A stretch of 64,000 nucleotides of DNA from Propionivibrio hellwigii (GCF_041770905.1 NZ_JBEUWX010000003.1:124001-188000); one strand, 5' to 3'. Counted from the first letter of the stretch, positions 25,245-35,203 are shown. Numbers and translations are program-made. The notes: generated by a model from the letters alone, not told the origin.

Positions 25245-26180
25245 ATGCGACACACTGATACAAGCGTGCAAACTCCGCCGAAATACGCCCGATTGGCCGT
25301 CGGCTTGTGGATTGCGGCCGGCCTATTCTGTTTGAACGTACTGGAGGCGCGTGCGGAATCCGCCATCCGGACAAAGCCCGCCACCACGGCTGAGCGTGCG
25401 GCAACAGCGGATGCACAATCCACCCAGCTACGGGTGCTGATGGAAAAATCAGGCGCCAGCGCCGCCCTGGATGCCGTCCCGGAAAATATGAAGCGGGGCA
25501 TCGACGAAGCACTCAAGAAAGCGCCGAAACGCCCGGATGTCGAGCAGTTGCGCAGGCTGTACGCGGTCATCGACACGGCCTATGCACCGGAAAAAACGAA
25601 GGCGATGTTCTTCCAGCGCCTTTCCGAAAAAATTCCACCGGAACTGGGCGCAAAGATCCTGGTTTTTCTCGATTCGCCACTGGGCAGACGCATCGTCGAA
25701 CAGGAAAAACGCTGGCAGGACCCGAAGGTTTTTGCCGAAATCCAGGCCAACGCGGCCAAGCTGATTGCCGAGCTGGGCGGCAATACGACGCGCCTGGCGC
25801 TTTACCAATCGCTCGACCAGGCGCTGGAATTGACGCCGAATGCGGTCAAAAGCTTTATTTCCACCGCTATGGCCGTCAATGCCGCCCTGCTTTCCGGCCA
25901 GTTTGAAATGCAGAACCGGCCGACGCTGGCCGAGATCCAGAAAAATCTAGAGTCCCAGCAGTTCGCCATTGCCAGCGCCATGTCGCAAACGATGCTCAGC
26001 AGCATGGCCTATGCCTATCGCAACCTGTCGGAAGCGGAACTGAACGCCTATCTCCAGTTCGCGCTTTCGCCGGAAGGCAAAGACTTCACCCGCGAATCTT
26101 CCGCGATTCTCTCCCAGATCATGATGGAGTGCGCCTACGACGCGGGCAAGCTGGCCCAGCCCGAACAGCCGCCGATTTGA
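25245..26180 (+). CDS. Secreted DUF2059-like protein
   Basis: A 311-residue protein starting at the ATG at 25245, which has an AAGGAG site 8 nt upstream; the in-frame extension to 24969 belongs to the broken C39 gene. A signal peptide (LAVGLWIAAGLFCLNVLEARA) is followed by two related halves. Each has a mixed helical segment and a motif like KILVFLDSPLGRRIVEQE or AELNAYLQFALSPEGKDF, the pattern of DUF2059 proteins of unknown function. The family name is tentative. No enzyme motif is visible. Confidence 0.7.
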   Translation: MRHTDTSVQTPPKYARLAVGLWIAAGLFCLNVLEARAESAIRTKPATTAERAATADAQSTQLRVLMEKSGASAALDAVPENMKRGIDEALKKAPKRPDVEQLRRLYAVIDTAYAPEKTKAMFFQRLSEKIPPELGAKILVFLDSPLGRRIVEQEKRWQDPKVFAEIQANAAKLIAELGGNTTRLALYQSLDQALELTPNAVKSFISTAMAVNAALLSGQFEMQNRPTLAEIQKNLESQQFAIASAMSQTMLSSMAYAYRNLSEAELNAYLQFALSPEGKDFTRESSAILSQIMMECAYDAGKLAQPEQPPI

Positions 26181-26552
26181 GCTTTTATGCTTCTCGTTAA
26201 CGCCGCCTTTTCCCGGAGTTCTCGTATGACCCTGCCACCGCAATGTGAGATTTTTACCGAGTTTGCCAAGCTCGGCATCATGATTCAGGGACGCATCAGC
26301 GCTCACCTGGAAAGGCACTTCTGTGGGGACGTCAAAACGATACAAAGCCCTGTCGATAACCAAGCGCTCCGGTAACGAGAGCGTAACCGCATGGATCGGT
26401 CTGCAATATCAGGGAAACCGGGATTGGGCTAGAATCGACGACCATGACCGTCGGCGCATAACCGGCGTGCTGCCTCGGCTCAAGGCCGACAGCGGATTTT
26501 TCCGCTTTTGCCCATACTGCCCACCCTCCAACGGATTTCAGGAGTCGTTCCC
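26181..26552. other. Intergenic region upstream of hypF
   Basis: I see no credible gene in these 372 bases; the short frames on both strands have no ribosome site or recognisable product. The GGAG at 26541-26544 is the ribosome site for hypF. Confidence 0.6.
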
Positions 26553-28883
26553 GTGCAAACAACGCGCCATCCGCTGCCTCCGTCACTCACCTGTCAGCGC
26601 ATCCGCGTCAGCGGTATCGTCCAGGGGGTCGGGTTCCGCCCCACCGTCTGGCGGCTGGCCAAGGCGCTTGGCCTGACCGGCTGGGTGCGCACCGATCCGC
26701 GCGGCGTCGAAATCGAAGCCTGCGGCACGCCGGACCAGATCGAGGCACTGATCAAGCGCCTGCGCCACGATGCGCCGCCCATGGCGCGCATCGATGCCAT
26801 CACCTCTCGCTTTGCCGGATCGGTTTCGGTCTCCGAAGATTTCTTCATTCTCGATAGTCTGGGCGGGCGCGCCGCAACGATGATCGGCCCGGACATCGCC
26901 GTCTGCCGCGACTGCCTAAGCGAGATGTTCGATCCGGAAAACCGCCGCTGGCGTTACGCGCTGACCGACTGCGCGCACTGCGGCTCACGTTACTCGGTAT
27001 GCAACAGCCTGCCGTTTGAGCGGGAACACACCAGCTACAAGCTGTTTTCCCCCTGCCGCAAATGCAATGCCGAATACCGCCGCCTGGACGGGCGACGCGC
27101 CCATGCGGAAATTTTGTGCTGCCCGAAATGCGGTCCGCAGCTCCGGTTTCTCGATGCCTCCGGTAATGAAGTCGCCGGTGATGCGATCGCCCATGCCTGG
27201 CAAGCCATCCAACGCGGCGAGATTGTCGCCGTCAAGGGCACGGGCGGGTTTCACCTTTTTGCTGACGCCCGCAACGCCAAAGCCGTCGCGCGGCTGCGCG
27301 AACGCAAACATCGCCCTGTCAAACCTTTTCCGGTCATGTTCGCCAATTCCCGCTCGGCGATTCCTTACGTGCAGTTTAAGGTCGGCGAACCTGGCTGGCT
27401 GACCTCTCCGGAGCGGCCGATCATCCTGCTCGACAAGCGGCCGCAATGCGATGAGCGCCTGCCCGGCATTGCGCCCGATCTGCCGCGACTGGGCGTCATT
27501 CTGCCCTTTGCGCCGGTGCACTATCTGCTTTTCCACGAGGCCGCCGGTCGGCCGGCCGGAACGGCCTGGCTCGAACAGGATCAGGAACTGGCATTGCTGA
27601 TGAGCAGCGCCAATCCTCCCGATGAGCCGATCGTCATCGGTAACGACGAGGCGCTGGCACGGCTGGCGGGCATTGCTGACGCCTATCTCATAGACAATGC
27701 CGACATTGTGACGCGCTGCGACGACAGCATCGCCTATTCGGCCCTGGGCGGTCTGCAGCTGATCCGGCGCGGACGCGGCCATGCGCCGGCGACTGTCAAG
27801 CTGACGCACCCCGGTCCGTCGGTACTGGCGGTCGGCGGACCTTCCGGCAATGCCGTCTGCATCACGCGCGGTGACGAAGCATTTCTCTCCCAGCATCTGG
27901 GCGAACTGTCGAATCCGGCGGCGCTTGCCGGTTTCGAGGAAACGATCCGGCATCTCCTCAAAATGCTGGACGTATCGCCGATGCTCATTGCCCACGATCT
28001 GCATCGGGATGTCTTTTCGTATGCGCCGATACGCGATATGGCGCGCCAGCGCGTGATACCGATGCTTGCGGTGCAGCATCACCACGCCCACGTGGCAGCC
28101 GTTCTCGCGGAACACCAGCTGGACGAACCTATGTGCGGCCTAGTGCTCGATGGCGGCGAGGCCGGCGTCGACGGGACATTGTGGGGCGGCGAGCTATTGT
28201 GGGTCGACGGCGCGCATTTCGAGCGGCGCGCACACCTTGTCCCCATCGGCCTGGCGGGCACTAGCGAAGCGGCGCATGAACCGTGGCGGCTGGCGGCGGC
28301 CGTTCTCCACCATATCGGCTGCAACATGGAAATCACCCGCCGCTTCGCCGCGCAGGCAGAAGCGCCGCGCCTGGCGGCACAACTGGATTCCGATGCCGAG
28401 AAAGCGGATTCGAGCAGTCTCGGCTGCCTGTTCGATGCAGCGGCCGCGCTCCTCGGGCTGACGCAGACATCGGCCTTCCCGTCACACGCCGAACTACTGA
28501 TGGAAGGCGCCGCCGAGAACTTCGGCACAATCGAGCCGCTAGCCAGCGGCTGGCGGATCACGGCGGAGGGGCAGCTTGATTTTTCCCCGCTGTTTCTGCA
28601 CCTGCGCTCGGAATCGGATGCGCGGCGGGGCGCGGCGCTGTACTTTGCGACGACGGCGGCCGCGCTGGCGGACTGGCTGCGCAAGCTGCTGCCGGCAAAC
28701 AGCCGCGTCGCCCTCAGCGGCAGATGCCTGCAAAACCGCTTTTTTGCCCGGGAATTGCGTTTCCGCATCGGTGAATGCGGCCTGCAAACGCTGGAAGCGC
28801 GCCGCGCGCCGCCCAACGACGGCAATCTGGCGCTCGGCCAGGCCTGGATCGCGCAGCACTATCTGCTCGATGAAACCCCTTAG
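26553..28883 (+). CDS. hypF: Carbamoyltransferase HypF ([NiFe] hydrogenase maturation)
   Basis: HypF makes the thiocarbamate on HypE that becomes the cyanide ligands of [NiFe] hydrogenases. From the GTG at 26553 (GGAG 8 nt upstream) it has 776 residues. In order: an acylphosphatase domain (RIRVSGIVQGVGFRPTVWRL), two zinc fingers (CRDC...CAHC and CRKC...CPKC), a YrdC-like domain (VAVKGTGGFHLFADA, AILLM-type SSANPPDEP) and a Kae1-like carbamoyltransferase domain (VQHHHAHVAAVLAEH). All key cysteines are present. No other hyp or hydrogenase genes are in the window, so it is an orphan here. Confidence 0.96.
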   Translation: MQTTRHPLPPSLTCQRIRVSGIVQGVGFRPTVWRLAKALGLTGWVRTDPRGVEIEACGTPDQIEALIKRLRHDAPPMARIDAITSRFAGSVSVSEDFFILDSLGGRAATMIGPDIAVCRDCLSEMFDPENRRWRYALTDCAHCGSRYSVCNSLPFEREHTSYKLFSPCRKCNAEYRRLDGRRAHAEILCCPKCGPQLRFLDASGNEVAGDAIAHAWQAIQRGEIVAVKGTGGFHLFADARNAKAVARLRERKHRPVKPFPVMFANSRSAIPYVQFKVGEPGWLTSPERPIILLDKRPQCDERLPGIAPDLPRLGVILPFAPVHYLLFHEAAGRPAGTAWLEQDQELALLMSSANPPDEPIVIGNDEALARLAGIADAYLIDNADIVTRCDDSIAYSALGGLQLIRRGRGHAPATVKLTHPGPSVLAVGGPSGNAVCITRGDEAFLSQHLGELSNPAALAGFEETIRHLLKMLDVSPMLIAHDLHRDVFSYAPIRDMARQRVIPMLAVQHHHAHVAAVLAEHQLDEPMCGLVLDGGEAGVDGTLWGGELLWVDGAHFERRAHLVPIGLAGTSEAAHEPWRLAAAVLHHIGCNMEITRRFAAQAEAPRLAAQLDSDAEKADSSSLGCLFDAAAALLGLTQTSAFPSHAELLMEGAAENFGTIEPLASGWRITAEGQLDFSPLFLHLRSESDARRGAALYFATTAAALADWLRKLLPANSRVALSGRCLQNRFFARELRFRIGECGLQTLEARRAPPNDGNLALGQAWIAQHYLLDETP

Positions 28884-29125
28884 CCGCACGGCATACTCAA
28901 AACCGCCTTGCAGCCCGACGGTGCCCAAGGCGGATCATCGACGGCCATAGCGCCGCATTTCCGCGTGAAGACGGCGCATGGCCGGGAAAACATGAAAACG
29001 TGGCCGCTGCCCGGCCACTGCGGTTCATCTGCAAGCCATCTGTGCAGCAGAACTGCCGCTGCGACCTATCCGCCGCCTGCTACGCGACGACGGGTGCACA
29101 ACGGAAAGCCCCCAGGACGCCGGGT

Positions 29126-30250
29126 TCAGCGGTTATAGGTCACGAGCCGCGGTTTCTGTCCCCCATACGTCCTATGAATTTTTTCAGCGGCCTGTTCGGC
29201 TTCGTTGCGCTGGGCGTAGGGGCCGACCTGAACGCGGTATAGCCTGCCGCTGGGAATTACGTGAATCACGCCATTGAGCCAGTCCAGCTCACGCGCCAGG
29301 TGCGCGCGCAAGCTTTCAGCATTGTCGCCGCTGGCAAAGGCGCCGATCTGCAAATAAATGCCGGATGTGGGCGCGCGGATGGGCGCCTCATCGTCTGCGG
29401 CAGCCGCGTCGCGCGCTTTGTCCTTTTCCGCCATGATCCGGGCGATGTCGTCGCGTTCGTCGGCAACGGGTGACGGAAGGCGGGAAATGGAAGACTGCGA
29501 TGGTGGCTGATTGTAGGCATAGACGGCGCCTGGCGCGCTCGTGGCCAGGCGGGCTTCATTGAGACGACTCATGCCATCATTTTTGCCCGGCACAATCGCT
29601 TCGACTTCGACCAGCGTGCTGCCCGTTTTGATATAACCGAGGCGATGCGCTGCCGCGTAGGAAAGATCGATGATCCGGTTGGAATGAAAAGGGCCGCGGT
29701 CATTGACGCGGACAACGACGCTCTTGCCGTTGGCCGGGTTGGTAATACGCGCGTAGGAAGGCAGCGGCAGCGTCGGGTGCGCGGCGGTCATCGCAAACAT
29801 GTCGTAGCGCTCGCCGGTCGAAGTCTTCTGGCCGTGGAATTTCTTGCCGTACCAGCTGGCAACGCCGCGCTGGCGAAACGGCCGCACGTGGGAAGCAGGC
29901 GTGTAGTATTTGCCGAAAACGTTGTACGGCCGGTTAGCAAAGCGATGTAACGGCTCCTGACGCGGCACGGCGTCGGGCAAGTCATCGAGATTGTCGGGAA
30001 TTTCGTCGCCCGGGCCATCGTCCTTGTAGTAGCCGCCGCCACGCCGGGTAGAACGGGCGTCACCGCTCTCTGCCTTGCCGGAGGCAGCGACCGCATCCGT
30101 CCCGCTTCCGCCGCGTACGCGCTCCCCGCCGCCACAGGCAGCCAGCAGGCATGGCACCAGCACCAGAATGAAAAACCTACGCAAAACCACGCCGACGAAT
30201 GCGGGCAATACAGATGTCAGGGCTGCTAGCGCCGATATTTGACGGATCAT
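29126..30250 (-). CDS. rlpA: RlpA-family septal ring lytic transglycosylase, lipoprotein with SPOR domain
   Basis: RlpA proteins cleave glycan strands lacking stem peptides during division. The start at 30250 has AAGGAGGT upstream, giving about 374 residues. A lipobox (LVPCLLAACGGG) follows the N-terminal helix. The RlpA double-psi barrel is at about residues 125-215 (RGVASWYGKKFHGQKTSTGE, MTAAHPTLPLPSYARI, VVRVNDRGPFHSNRIIDLS with the catalytic Asp). The C-terminal SPOR domain is present (GIYLQIGAFASGDNAESL, IPSGRLYRVQVGPYAQRNEA). It is the last gene of the elongation cluster, 17 bp after rodA. Confidence 0.93.
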   Translation of the reverse strand: MIRQISALAALTSVLPAFVGVVLRRFFILVLVPCLLAACGGGERVRGGSGTDAVAASGKAESGDARSTRRGGGYYKDDGPGDEIPDNLDDLPDAVPRQEPLHRFANRPYNVFGKYYTPASHVRPFRQRGVASWYGKKFHGQKTSTGERYDMFAMTAAHPTLPLPSYARITNPANGKSVVVRVNDRGPFHSNRIIDLSYAAAHRLGYIKTGSTLVEVEAIVPGKNDGMSRLNEARLATSAPGAVYAYNQPPSQSSISRLPSPVADERDDIARIMAEKDKARDAAAADDEAPIRAPTSGIYLQIGAFASGDNAESLRAHLARELDWLNGVIHVIPSGRLYRVQVGPYAQRNEAEQAAEKIHRTYGGQKPRLVTYNR

Positions 30251-30266
30251 CGTCACCTCCTTTCAA

Positions 30267-31373
30267 TCATCTGCGGTTGAGCGAGCGATGCGACTGAATG
30301 CTCATCAAAATGCCAATGCCCAGAAACAGCATCACCAAAGCCGTACCGCCATAGCTCATAAACGGCAACGGTACGCCGACGACGGGCAGAATGCCGCTGA
30401 CCATGCCCATGTTGATGAATGCGTAGGTAAAGAAACTCAGCGTGATTGAACCGGCCAGCAGGCGGGAAAACAGGGTCGAAGCGTTGGCTGCGATCATCAG
30501 TCCGCGCAGGATCAGCAACGCATAGAGCGTCAGCAGAATGACCGCTCCCAGCAGCCCATGCTCTTCCGCGAAAACGGCAAAAATGAAATCTGTGTGGCGC
30601 TCTGGAATGAATTCAAGGTGCGTCTGCGTTCCATCCAGCCAGCCTTTGCCATACGGCCCGCCAGAACCGATGGCGATGGTTGACTGGATGATGTGGTAGC
30701 CCGCACCGAGCGGGTCGGTCGTTGGATCAAGCAGCGTCAGAATCCGCCTGCGCTGGTAGTCATGCAGCACACTCCAGAAGAATGGCGCGGCGGCGGCGGC
30801 GGCGGCAAGCATGCCGCCCATCACTTTCCAGGGCAGGCCGGCAAAGAAAATCACATAAAAGCCGGCGGCGCCGACCAGAATAGCGGTGCCCAGATCGGGC
30901 TGCCTGGCGATCAGCGCAAACGGGACAAGCAACAGCAGGAAAGCAACAACGTAATGGCGCAGGCTGAGCACCGTTTCATATTTGTGGAAATACCAGGCCA
31001 GCATCAGCGGTGTGGCGATCTTGAAAATTTCCGAGGGCTGAATGCGGATGATGCCCAGTGAGAGCCAGCGGCGCGCGCCGTTGACGACGACGCCCAGCGG
31101 AAAAACCAGCACCAGCAGAATGATGCCCACGCCATACAGCGGCAAGGAGAAACGCATCAATCGCTGCGGCGGACACTGGGCGGCTCCCCACATGACCCCC
31201 AGGCCGACCGCCATGTTGAGCAGGTGGCTGAACACCCGGCTGCCCGTATCATAGGTAGCGCTGAAAACCGTGGCCAGGCCGATCAGCAGCAGCGGCAGAA
31301 CGATGCCGAACAGACCCAGGTCAATATTGGCCAGGAGCCGGCTGAAAAAACGGCGGACATATTCACCAAACAT
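30267..31373 (-). CDS. mrdB: Peptidoglycan glycosyltransferase RodA
   Basis: RodA is the SEDS-family polymerase of the elongasome, working with PBP2. The 368-residue protein has about ten membrane helices. Family motifs include GARRWLSLGIIRIQPSEIFKI, ARQPDLGTAILVGAAG, the large-loop segment PLGAGYHIIQSTIAIGSGG-P and HTDFIFAVFAEEHGLLGA, and the terminal GVPLPFMSYGGTALVMLFLGIG. It follows mrdA by 3 bp, so the two partners are made together. Confidence 0.96.
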   Translation of the reverse strand: MFGEYVRRFFSRLLANIDLGLFGIVLPLLLIGLATVFSATYDTGSRVFSHLLNMAVGLGVMWGAAQCPPQRLMRFSLPLYGVGIILLVLVFPLGVVVNGARRWLSLGIIRIQPSEIFKIATPLMLAWYFHKYETVLSLRHYVVAFLLLLVPFALIARQPDLGTAILVGAAGFYVIFFAGLPWKVMGGMLAAAAAAAPFFWSVLHDYQRRRILTLLDPTTDPLGAGYHIIQSTIAIGSGGPYGKGWLDGTQTHLEFIPERHTDFIFAVFAEEHGLLGAVILLTLYALLILRGLMIAANASTLFSRLLAGSITLSFFTYAFINMGMVSGILPVVGVPLPFMSYGGTALVMLFLGIGILMSIQSHRSLNRR

Positions 31374-31376
31374 CGT

Positions 31377-33554
31377 TCATCCCTCCTGGCCGTCTGCACG
31401 CACTGGGGGCGCCGGTTGGGCCGGGTCAGCCGGCATGCCTGGTGCCGCGGGATGGCCGGGACGGATCGAATCATGCGGCTCCATTGCCCCGGCATCGATC
31501 AATGTCCCATGAGGGCGACCTGCCGCCGATGGGGCGGCGAGCTTCGGATCGGCGTGCGTCACCGCGGCCTCATCTTCGCCTTTCTCGCCGCCATCGCGCG
31601 CATCCCGCACCTCTTCGTGTTCTTCGGACCCTTCATGCACATCATCGTCCTCGTGGGCATCCTCGTCCTCCTTGACAGCGCCTTTCGCGGCTTTGCCGAG
31701 TAGGTAATAGTCGAGCACCGCACGCGCAATCGGTGCAGCGGACTGTGCACCGAAACCACCATTTTCGACCAATACGGCCAGGGCGATTTTCGGCGCTTCA
31801 ACCGGCGCGAAAGCAATGAACAGCGCATGATCACGCAGTTCTCGCCGGATACGGCTAGCCCGGTATTCTCCGCCTTTCAGGCTGAACACCTGCGCCGTTC
31901 CTGTTTTGCCGCCCGAGGTGTACGGAGCGCCCGCAAACGCACGCGCCCCTGTACCTTCCCTGTTGACGCCCATCATCGCTTTTTTAACGATGTCGAAATG
32001 CCGCTGTTTCCACGGCAATTTACGCAGTGGCTCCGGCTCGATCAGCGTCTTTTCACCCGTTCGGGCATTGACGATATGCTTGACTAAATGCGGGCGGTAC
32101 ATCACACCGTCGTTGGCGAGCGTCGCTGTCGCTTGCGCCAGTTGCAACGGCGTATAAGCGTTATATCCCTGTCCGATACCGATCGAGATTGTCTCGCCGG
32201 CGTACCATTTTTGTTGCTCGGGACGCCGGAAGCGCTTGCGCTTCCATTCCGGTGAAGGCAGTACGCCCGTCGACTCGCCTTCAATGTCGATGTCGGTTTT
32301 CTGCCCAAAGCCCAGCTGCGCCATATAACGGGCGATCGTGTCGATCCCCATATCGTTGGCCAGCGCATAGTAATAGGTATCGCAGGAATGGACGATCGAC
32401 TGGTGCATATTCACCACGCCATGCCCGCCCCGCTTGCTGTCGCGGAATGTATTCCCGCCAAACCGGAAATAGCCGGGATCGAACGTCGTCTGGCCAGGCG
32501 TGCGCTTGCCGCTTTCCAGCGCTGCCAGCGCCATAAACGGCTTGAAGGTCGAACCCGGCGGGTACGCGCCGTTCAACGCACGATCGACCATCGGCCGATC
32601 CGGCGATTTATAGAGCGCCTCCCAGTCTTCCTGGCGAATGCCGTCGACAAATAGATTGGGATCAAAATTGGGCATCGAGACCAAGGCCAGAATGCCACCC
32701 GTCGACGGTTCGATGGCAACCAGCGCGCCGCGCCGGTCACCAAAAGCCTTTTCCGCGACCGCCTGAAGTCCGGTATCGAGTGTCAGCGTCAGATCGCCGC
32801 CCGGCGTCGGCGGCGTGCGCGCCAGGCTGCGCAGCGCCCGCCCGCCTGCATCGATCTCGACTTCCTCGTAACCCGTCTGACCGTGCAAATGAAATTCGTA
32901 GGATTTTTCGAGGCCAATCTTACCAATGTGGTCACTGCCCTTGTAATTGGCCGTCTGCTCCTTCTTGTCGATATAGTTCAGGTCATCCTTGTTGATGCGT
33001 CCGATATAGCCAATGGCATGCGCAGCCACCGGCCCCAGCGGATATTCACGGAATTGCCGCTCTTTGACTTCGACGCCGGAAAAGCGATAGCGATTGACGG
33101 CAAAACGTGCGACTTCTTCTTCGCTAAGACGTGTGCGCAACGGCAGACTTTCAAAGGACTTGTTTTTCTCCCCGAGCAGACGGCGGAAACGCCGCTTGTC
33201 CTTCGGCTGGATGTCGATGATCTCAGCCAGTCCTTCGATTGTCGCCTCCAGGTCATCGACCTTGGACGGCGTTATCTCCAATGTGAACGCCGAATAATTA
33301 CGTGCCAGCACGACACCGTTGCGGTCGGTAATCAGGCCGCGATTGGGCGGCGCAGGGATCAGCGCAATACGATTATCCTCGGCGCGGGTAACGTAATAAT
33401 CATGCCGAAAGATCTGCAGATAGACGAAACGCGCCGTCAAGAGAGAAAAAGCCAGCAGCACCGCGCCCGCCGCAAAATAGATGCGAAAGCGGAAGCGCCC
33501 GGCTTCGCTATCCGTAAAATGCTGCGGAATGAAATAGCGGGAATCGCTGAACAA
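31377..33554 (-). CDS. mrdA: Penicillin-binding protein 2 with acidic His-rich tail
   Basis: PBP2 is the transpeptidase of cell elongation. It has an N-terminal membrane helix (IYFAAGAVLLAFSLLTARFVYL), the pedestal start PNRGLITDRNGVVLARN, and the three active-site motifs: GSTFKP (SxxK, about residue 335), HSCDTYYY (SxN-type SCD) and GKTGTAQVF (KTG). At 725 residues it is about 100 longer than usual. The excess is a C-terminal tail from about residue 620 that is first acidic and His-rich (DEDAHEDDDVHEGSEEHEEV), then Pro/Ala-rich. The function of the tail is unknown. Confidence 0.95.
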   Translation of the reverse strand: MFSDSRYFIPQHFTDSEAGRFRFRIYFAAGAVLLAFSLLTARFVYLQIFRHDYYVTRAEDNRIALIPAPPNRGLITDRNGVVLARNYSAFTLEITPSKVDDLEATIEGLAEIIDIQPKDKRRFRRLLGEKNKSFESLPLRTRLSEEEVARFAVNRYRFSGVEVKERQFREYPLGPVAAHAIGYIGRINKDDLNYIDKKEQTANYKGSDHIGKIGLEKSYEFHLHGQTGYEEVEIDAGGRALRSLARTPPTPGGDLTLTLDTGLQAVAEKAFGDRRGALVAIEPSTGGILALVSMPNFDPNLFVDGIRQEDWEALYKSPDRPMVDRALNGAYPPGSTFKPFMALAALESGKRTPGQTTFDPGYFRFGGNTFRDSKRGGHGVVNMHQSIVHSCDTYYYALANDMGIDTIARYMAQLGFGQKTDIDIEGESTGVLPSPEWKRKRFRRPEQQKWYAGETISIGIGQGYNAYTPLQLAQATATLANDGVMYRPHLVKHIVNARTGEKTLIEPEPLRKLPWKQRHFDIVKKAMMGVNREGTGARAFAGAPYTSGGKTGTAQVFSLKGGEYRASRIRRELRDHALFIAFAPVEAPKIALAVLVENGGFGAQSAAPIARAVLDYYLLGKAAKGAVKEDEDAHEDDDVHEGSEEHEEVRDARDGGEKGEDEAAVTHADPKLAAPSAAGRPHGTLIDAGAMEPHDSIRPGHPAAPGMPADPAQPAPPVRADGQEG

Positions 33555-33570
33555 AGAGAAAATCCTCGAC

Positions 33571-34092
33571 TCAGATTGGCCGGTTGGCGTCGCGTTCGAT
33601 CGGCTGATATTGCGGCAACAGCAGGATAAAAGTCAGCAGCGGCCATAGCGCGGCGGCAATGCATGGGCCAGCAAAATACGGCAGCCCCGGAAATTCGACG
33701 CCGAGGGGAAGACGCACAGCCAACTGGACGGCGGGCGCAATCAGGAGCAGCGGCAAGGCATGCAGCGCCTGCTGCCCCAGCGAGAACCAGAGAATACGCC
33801 GCGAAAGCAACATGGCCAGATAGGCGATGATGACATACGCCAGGGCGTGCTGCCCCATCAGGCTGGCATCGGCCACGTCCATCGCCAACCCAAAAAGAAA
33901 GGCGTATCCCATCCCAACGTAACGCGGCTCACGGACACACCAGAAAACAAGCGTCAAGGCGACCCAGTCGGGTATCCACAGCCAGGAAGACGTCGGCATA
34001 AAATTCAGTAACAGCGCAACCAGCAGGCTCAACCGGATAAACCAGGGATTGGCCGGTTGTAGGATACGCGATGAGGCGTGAGTCGCTTGCAT
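33571..34092 (-). CDS. mreD: Rod shape-determining protein MreD
   Basis: A 173-residue integral membrane protein of the elongasome with five to six helices. It has the family features SWLWIPDWVALTLVFWCV and MGYAFLFGLAMDVADASLMGQHALAYV. It lies 3 bp after mreC and 16 bp before mrdA in the order mreB-mreC-mreD-mrdA-mrdB. Confidence 0.93.
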   Translation of the reverse strand: MQATHASSRILQPANPWFIRLSLLVALLLNFMPTSSWLWIPDWVALTLVFWCVREPRYVGMGYAFLFGLAMDVADASLMGQHALAYVIIAYLAMLLSRRILWFSLGQQALHALPLLLIAPAVQLAVRLPLGVEFPGLPYFAGPCIAAALWPLLTFILLLPQYQPIERDANRPI

Positions 34093-34095
34093 ACA

Positions 34096-35010
34096 TTAGC
34101 CCCTTTTGGGTCGTTTTTTCTTCCCGGACTTGCCACCCGCCGACGGGCGCGGAGTCCGCAGTTCTTCTGGAATCGCCACCGGCTCGCGCACGGCCAGCAC
34201 CATGACTTCGTTGTAATTTTCCACTCCGGCCAACGGTTTACAGAAGATCCGCGGAAACGCATAGGACGCATTGCGTTCGATATGCGTTACCCGTGCCACA
34301 GGCAAACCGCGCGGAAACACGCCGTCCAGGCCGGACGTGACGATCAGGTCGCCATTGTTGATATCGGCGTTGGCAGGCATGAAACGCAGCTCCAACTGTC
34401 CGTCGCCCAAACCAAACGCTATCGAACGCAGGCCGTTGCGCACAACCTGGACGGGAATCGACTGATCTTTGTCGGTCAGCAATGTAATCTCGGCGGCAAA
34501 AGGAAAAACGCGCGTCACCTGGCCGATGACACCCACGTCATCGATGACCGGCTGCCCGGCGGTAACCGTCGCCATCTGTCCTTTGTCGACGACGATACGC
34601 TGGGTATAGGGATCGCGCACGGCATGCAGAATCTGCGCAACGACCCCACTGGGATGCTCGCGCTCACGAAGCTCCAGCAAGCGGCGCAGTCTGGCATTTT
34701 CACGCTCAAGCTGCTCGGTGCGCGTCAGGTTGGCGGCATTATCAAGCTGCTCGCGCTTCATCCGGAAATTTTCTTCTTGCAGACGTGCAACGCTAGAGAG
34801 ATAAGCGCGTGCCTGAACCAACAAGGCAGCAGGCATCTGCGCCGCCCGCTGTAACGGATCAGTGATCAGGGAAAGGCTCTGGCGCGCCAGATCCAGCGTA
34901 TGAAAGCGCGCATCGATCACAATCAGCACCAGCGACAAGGTCACGTAAAAGAACAAACGCGCTAGCGGAGCGGGGCCTCGTTTAAAAAATGGCGGTGGCT
35001 GATGATCCAT
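34096..35010 (-). CDS. mreC: Rod shape-determining protein MreC
   Basis: MreC links MreB filaments to the periplasmic wall synthases. The 304-residue protein has a short cytoplasmic N-terminus, one helix (LFFYVTLSLVLIVIDARF) and a coiled coil at about residues 75-115 (REQLDNAANLTRTEQLEREN). The beta-barrel domain follows with PYTQRIVVDKGQMATVTAGQPV and GDLIVTSGLDGVFPRGLPVA. The C-terminus is very basic (GGKSGKKKRPKRG). A gap of 193 bp separates it from mreB. Confidence 0.95.
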   Translation of the reverse strand: MDHQPPPFFKRGPAPLARLFFYVTLSLVLIVIDARFHTLDLARQSLSLITDPLQRAAQMPAALLVQARAYLSSVARLQEENFRMKREQLDNAANLTRTEQLERENARLRRLLELREREHPSGVVAQILHAVRDPYTQRIVVDKGQMATVTAGQPVIDDVGVIGQVTRVFPFAAEITLLTDKDQSIPVQVVRNGLRSIAFGLGDGQLELRFMPANADINNGDLIVTSGLDGVFPRGLPVARVTHIERNASYAFPRIFCKPLAGVENYNEVMVLAVREPVAIPEELRTPRPSAGGKSGKKKRPKRG

Positions 35011-35203
35011 GCAAAGTTTCGAGAAAAAACTTCAGCAATAGCAAAATGACTGAAAAAACAGTATGCACCCGGGCAGATCACTCCGGTCATCCTGACCACT
35101 CCGCTAACGAATCACGCCGGCAAACGGACGGATCAAAACCGCGCTACGCACTGTGGGCGCGCGCCGAATTAGCCGGGCGCGCATCCACGATGATCCACCC
35201 CGG

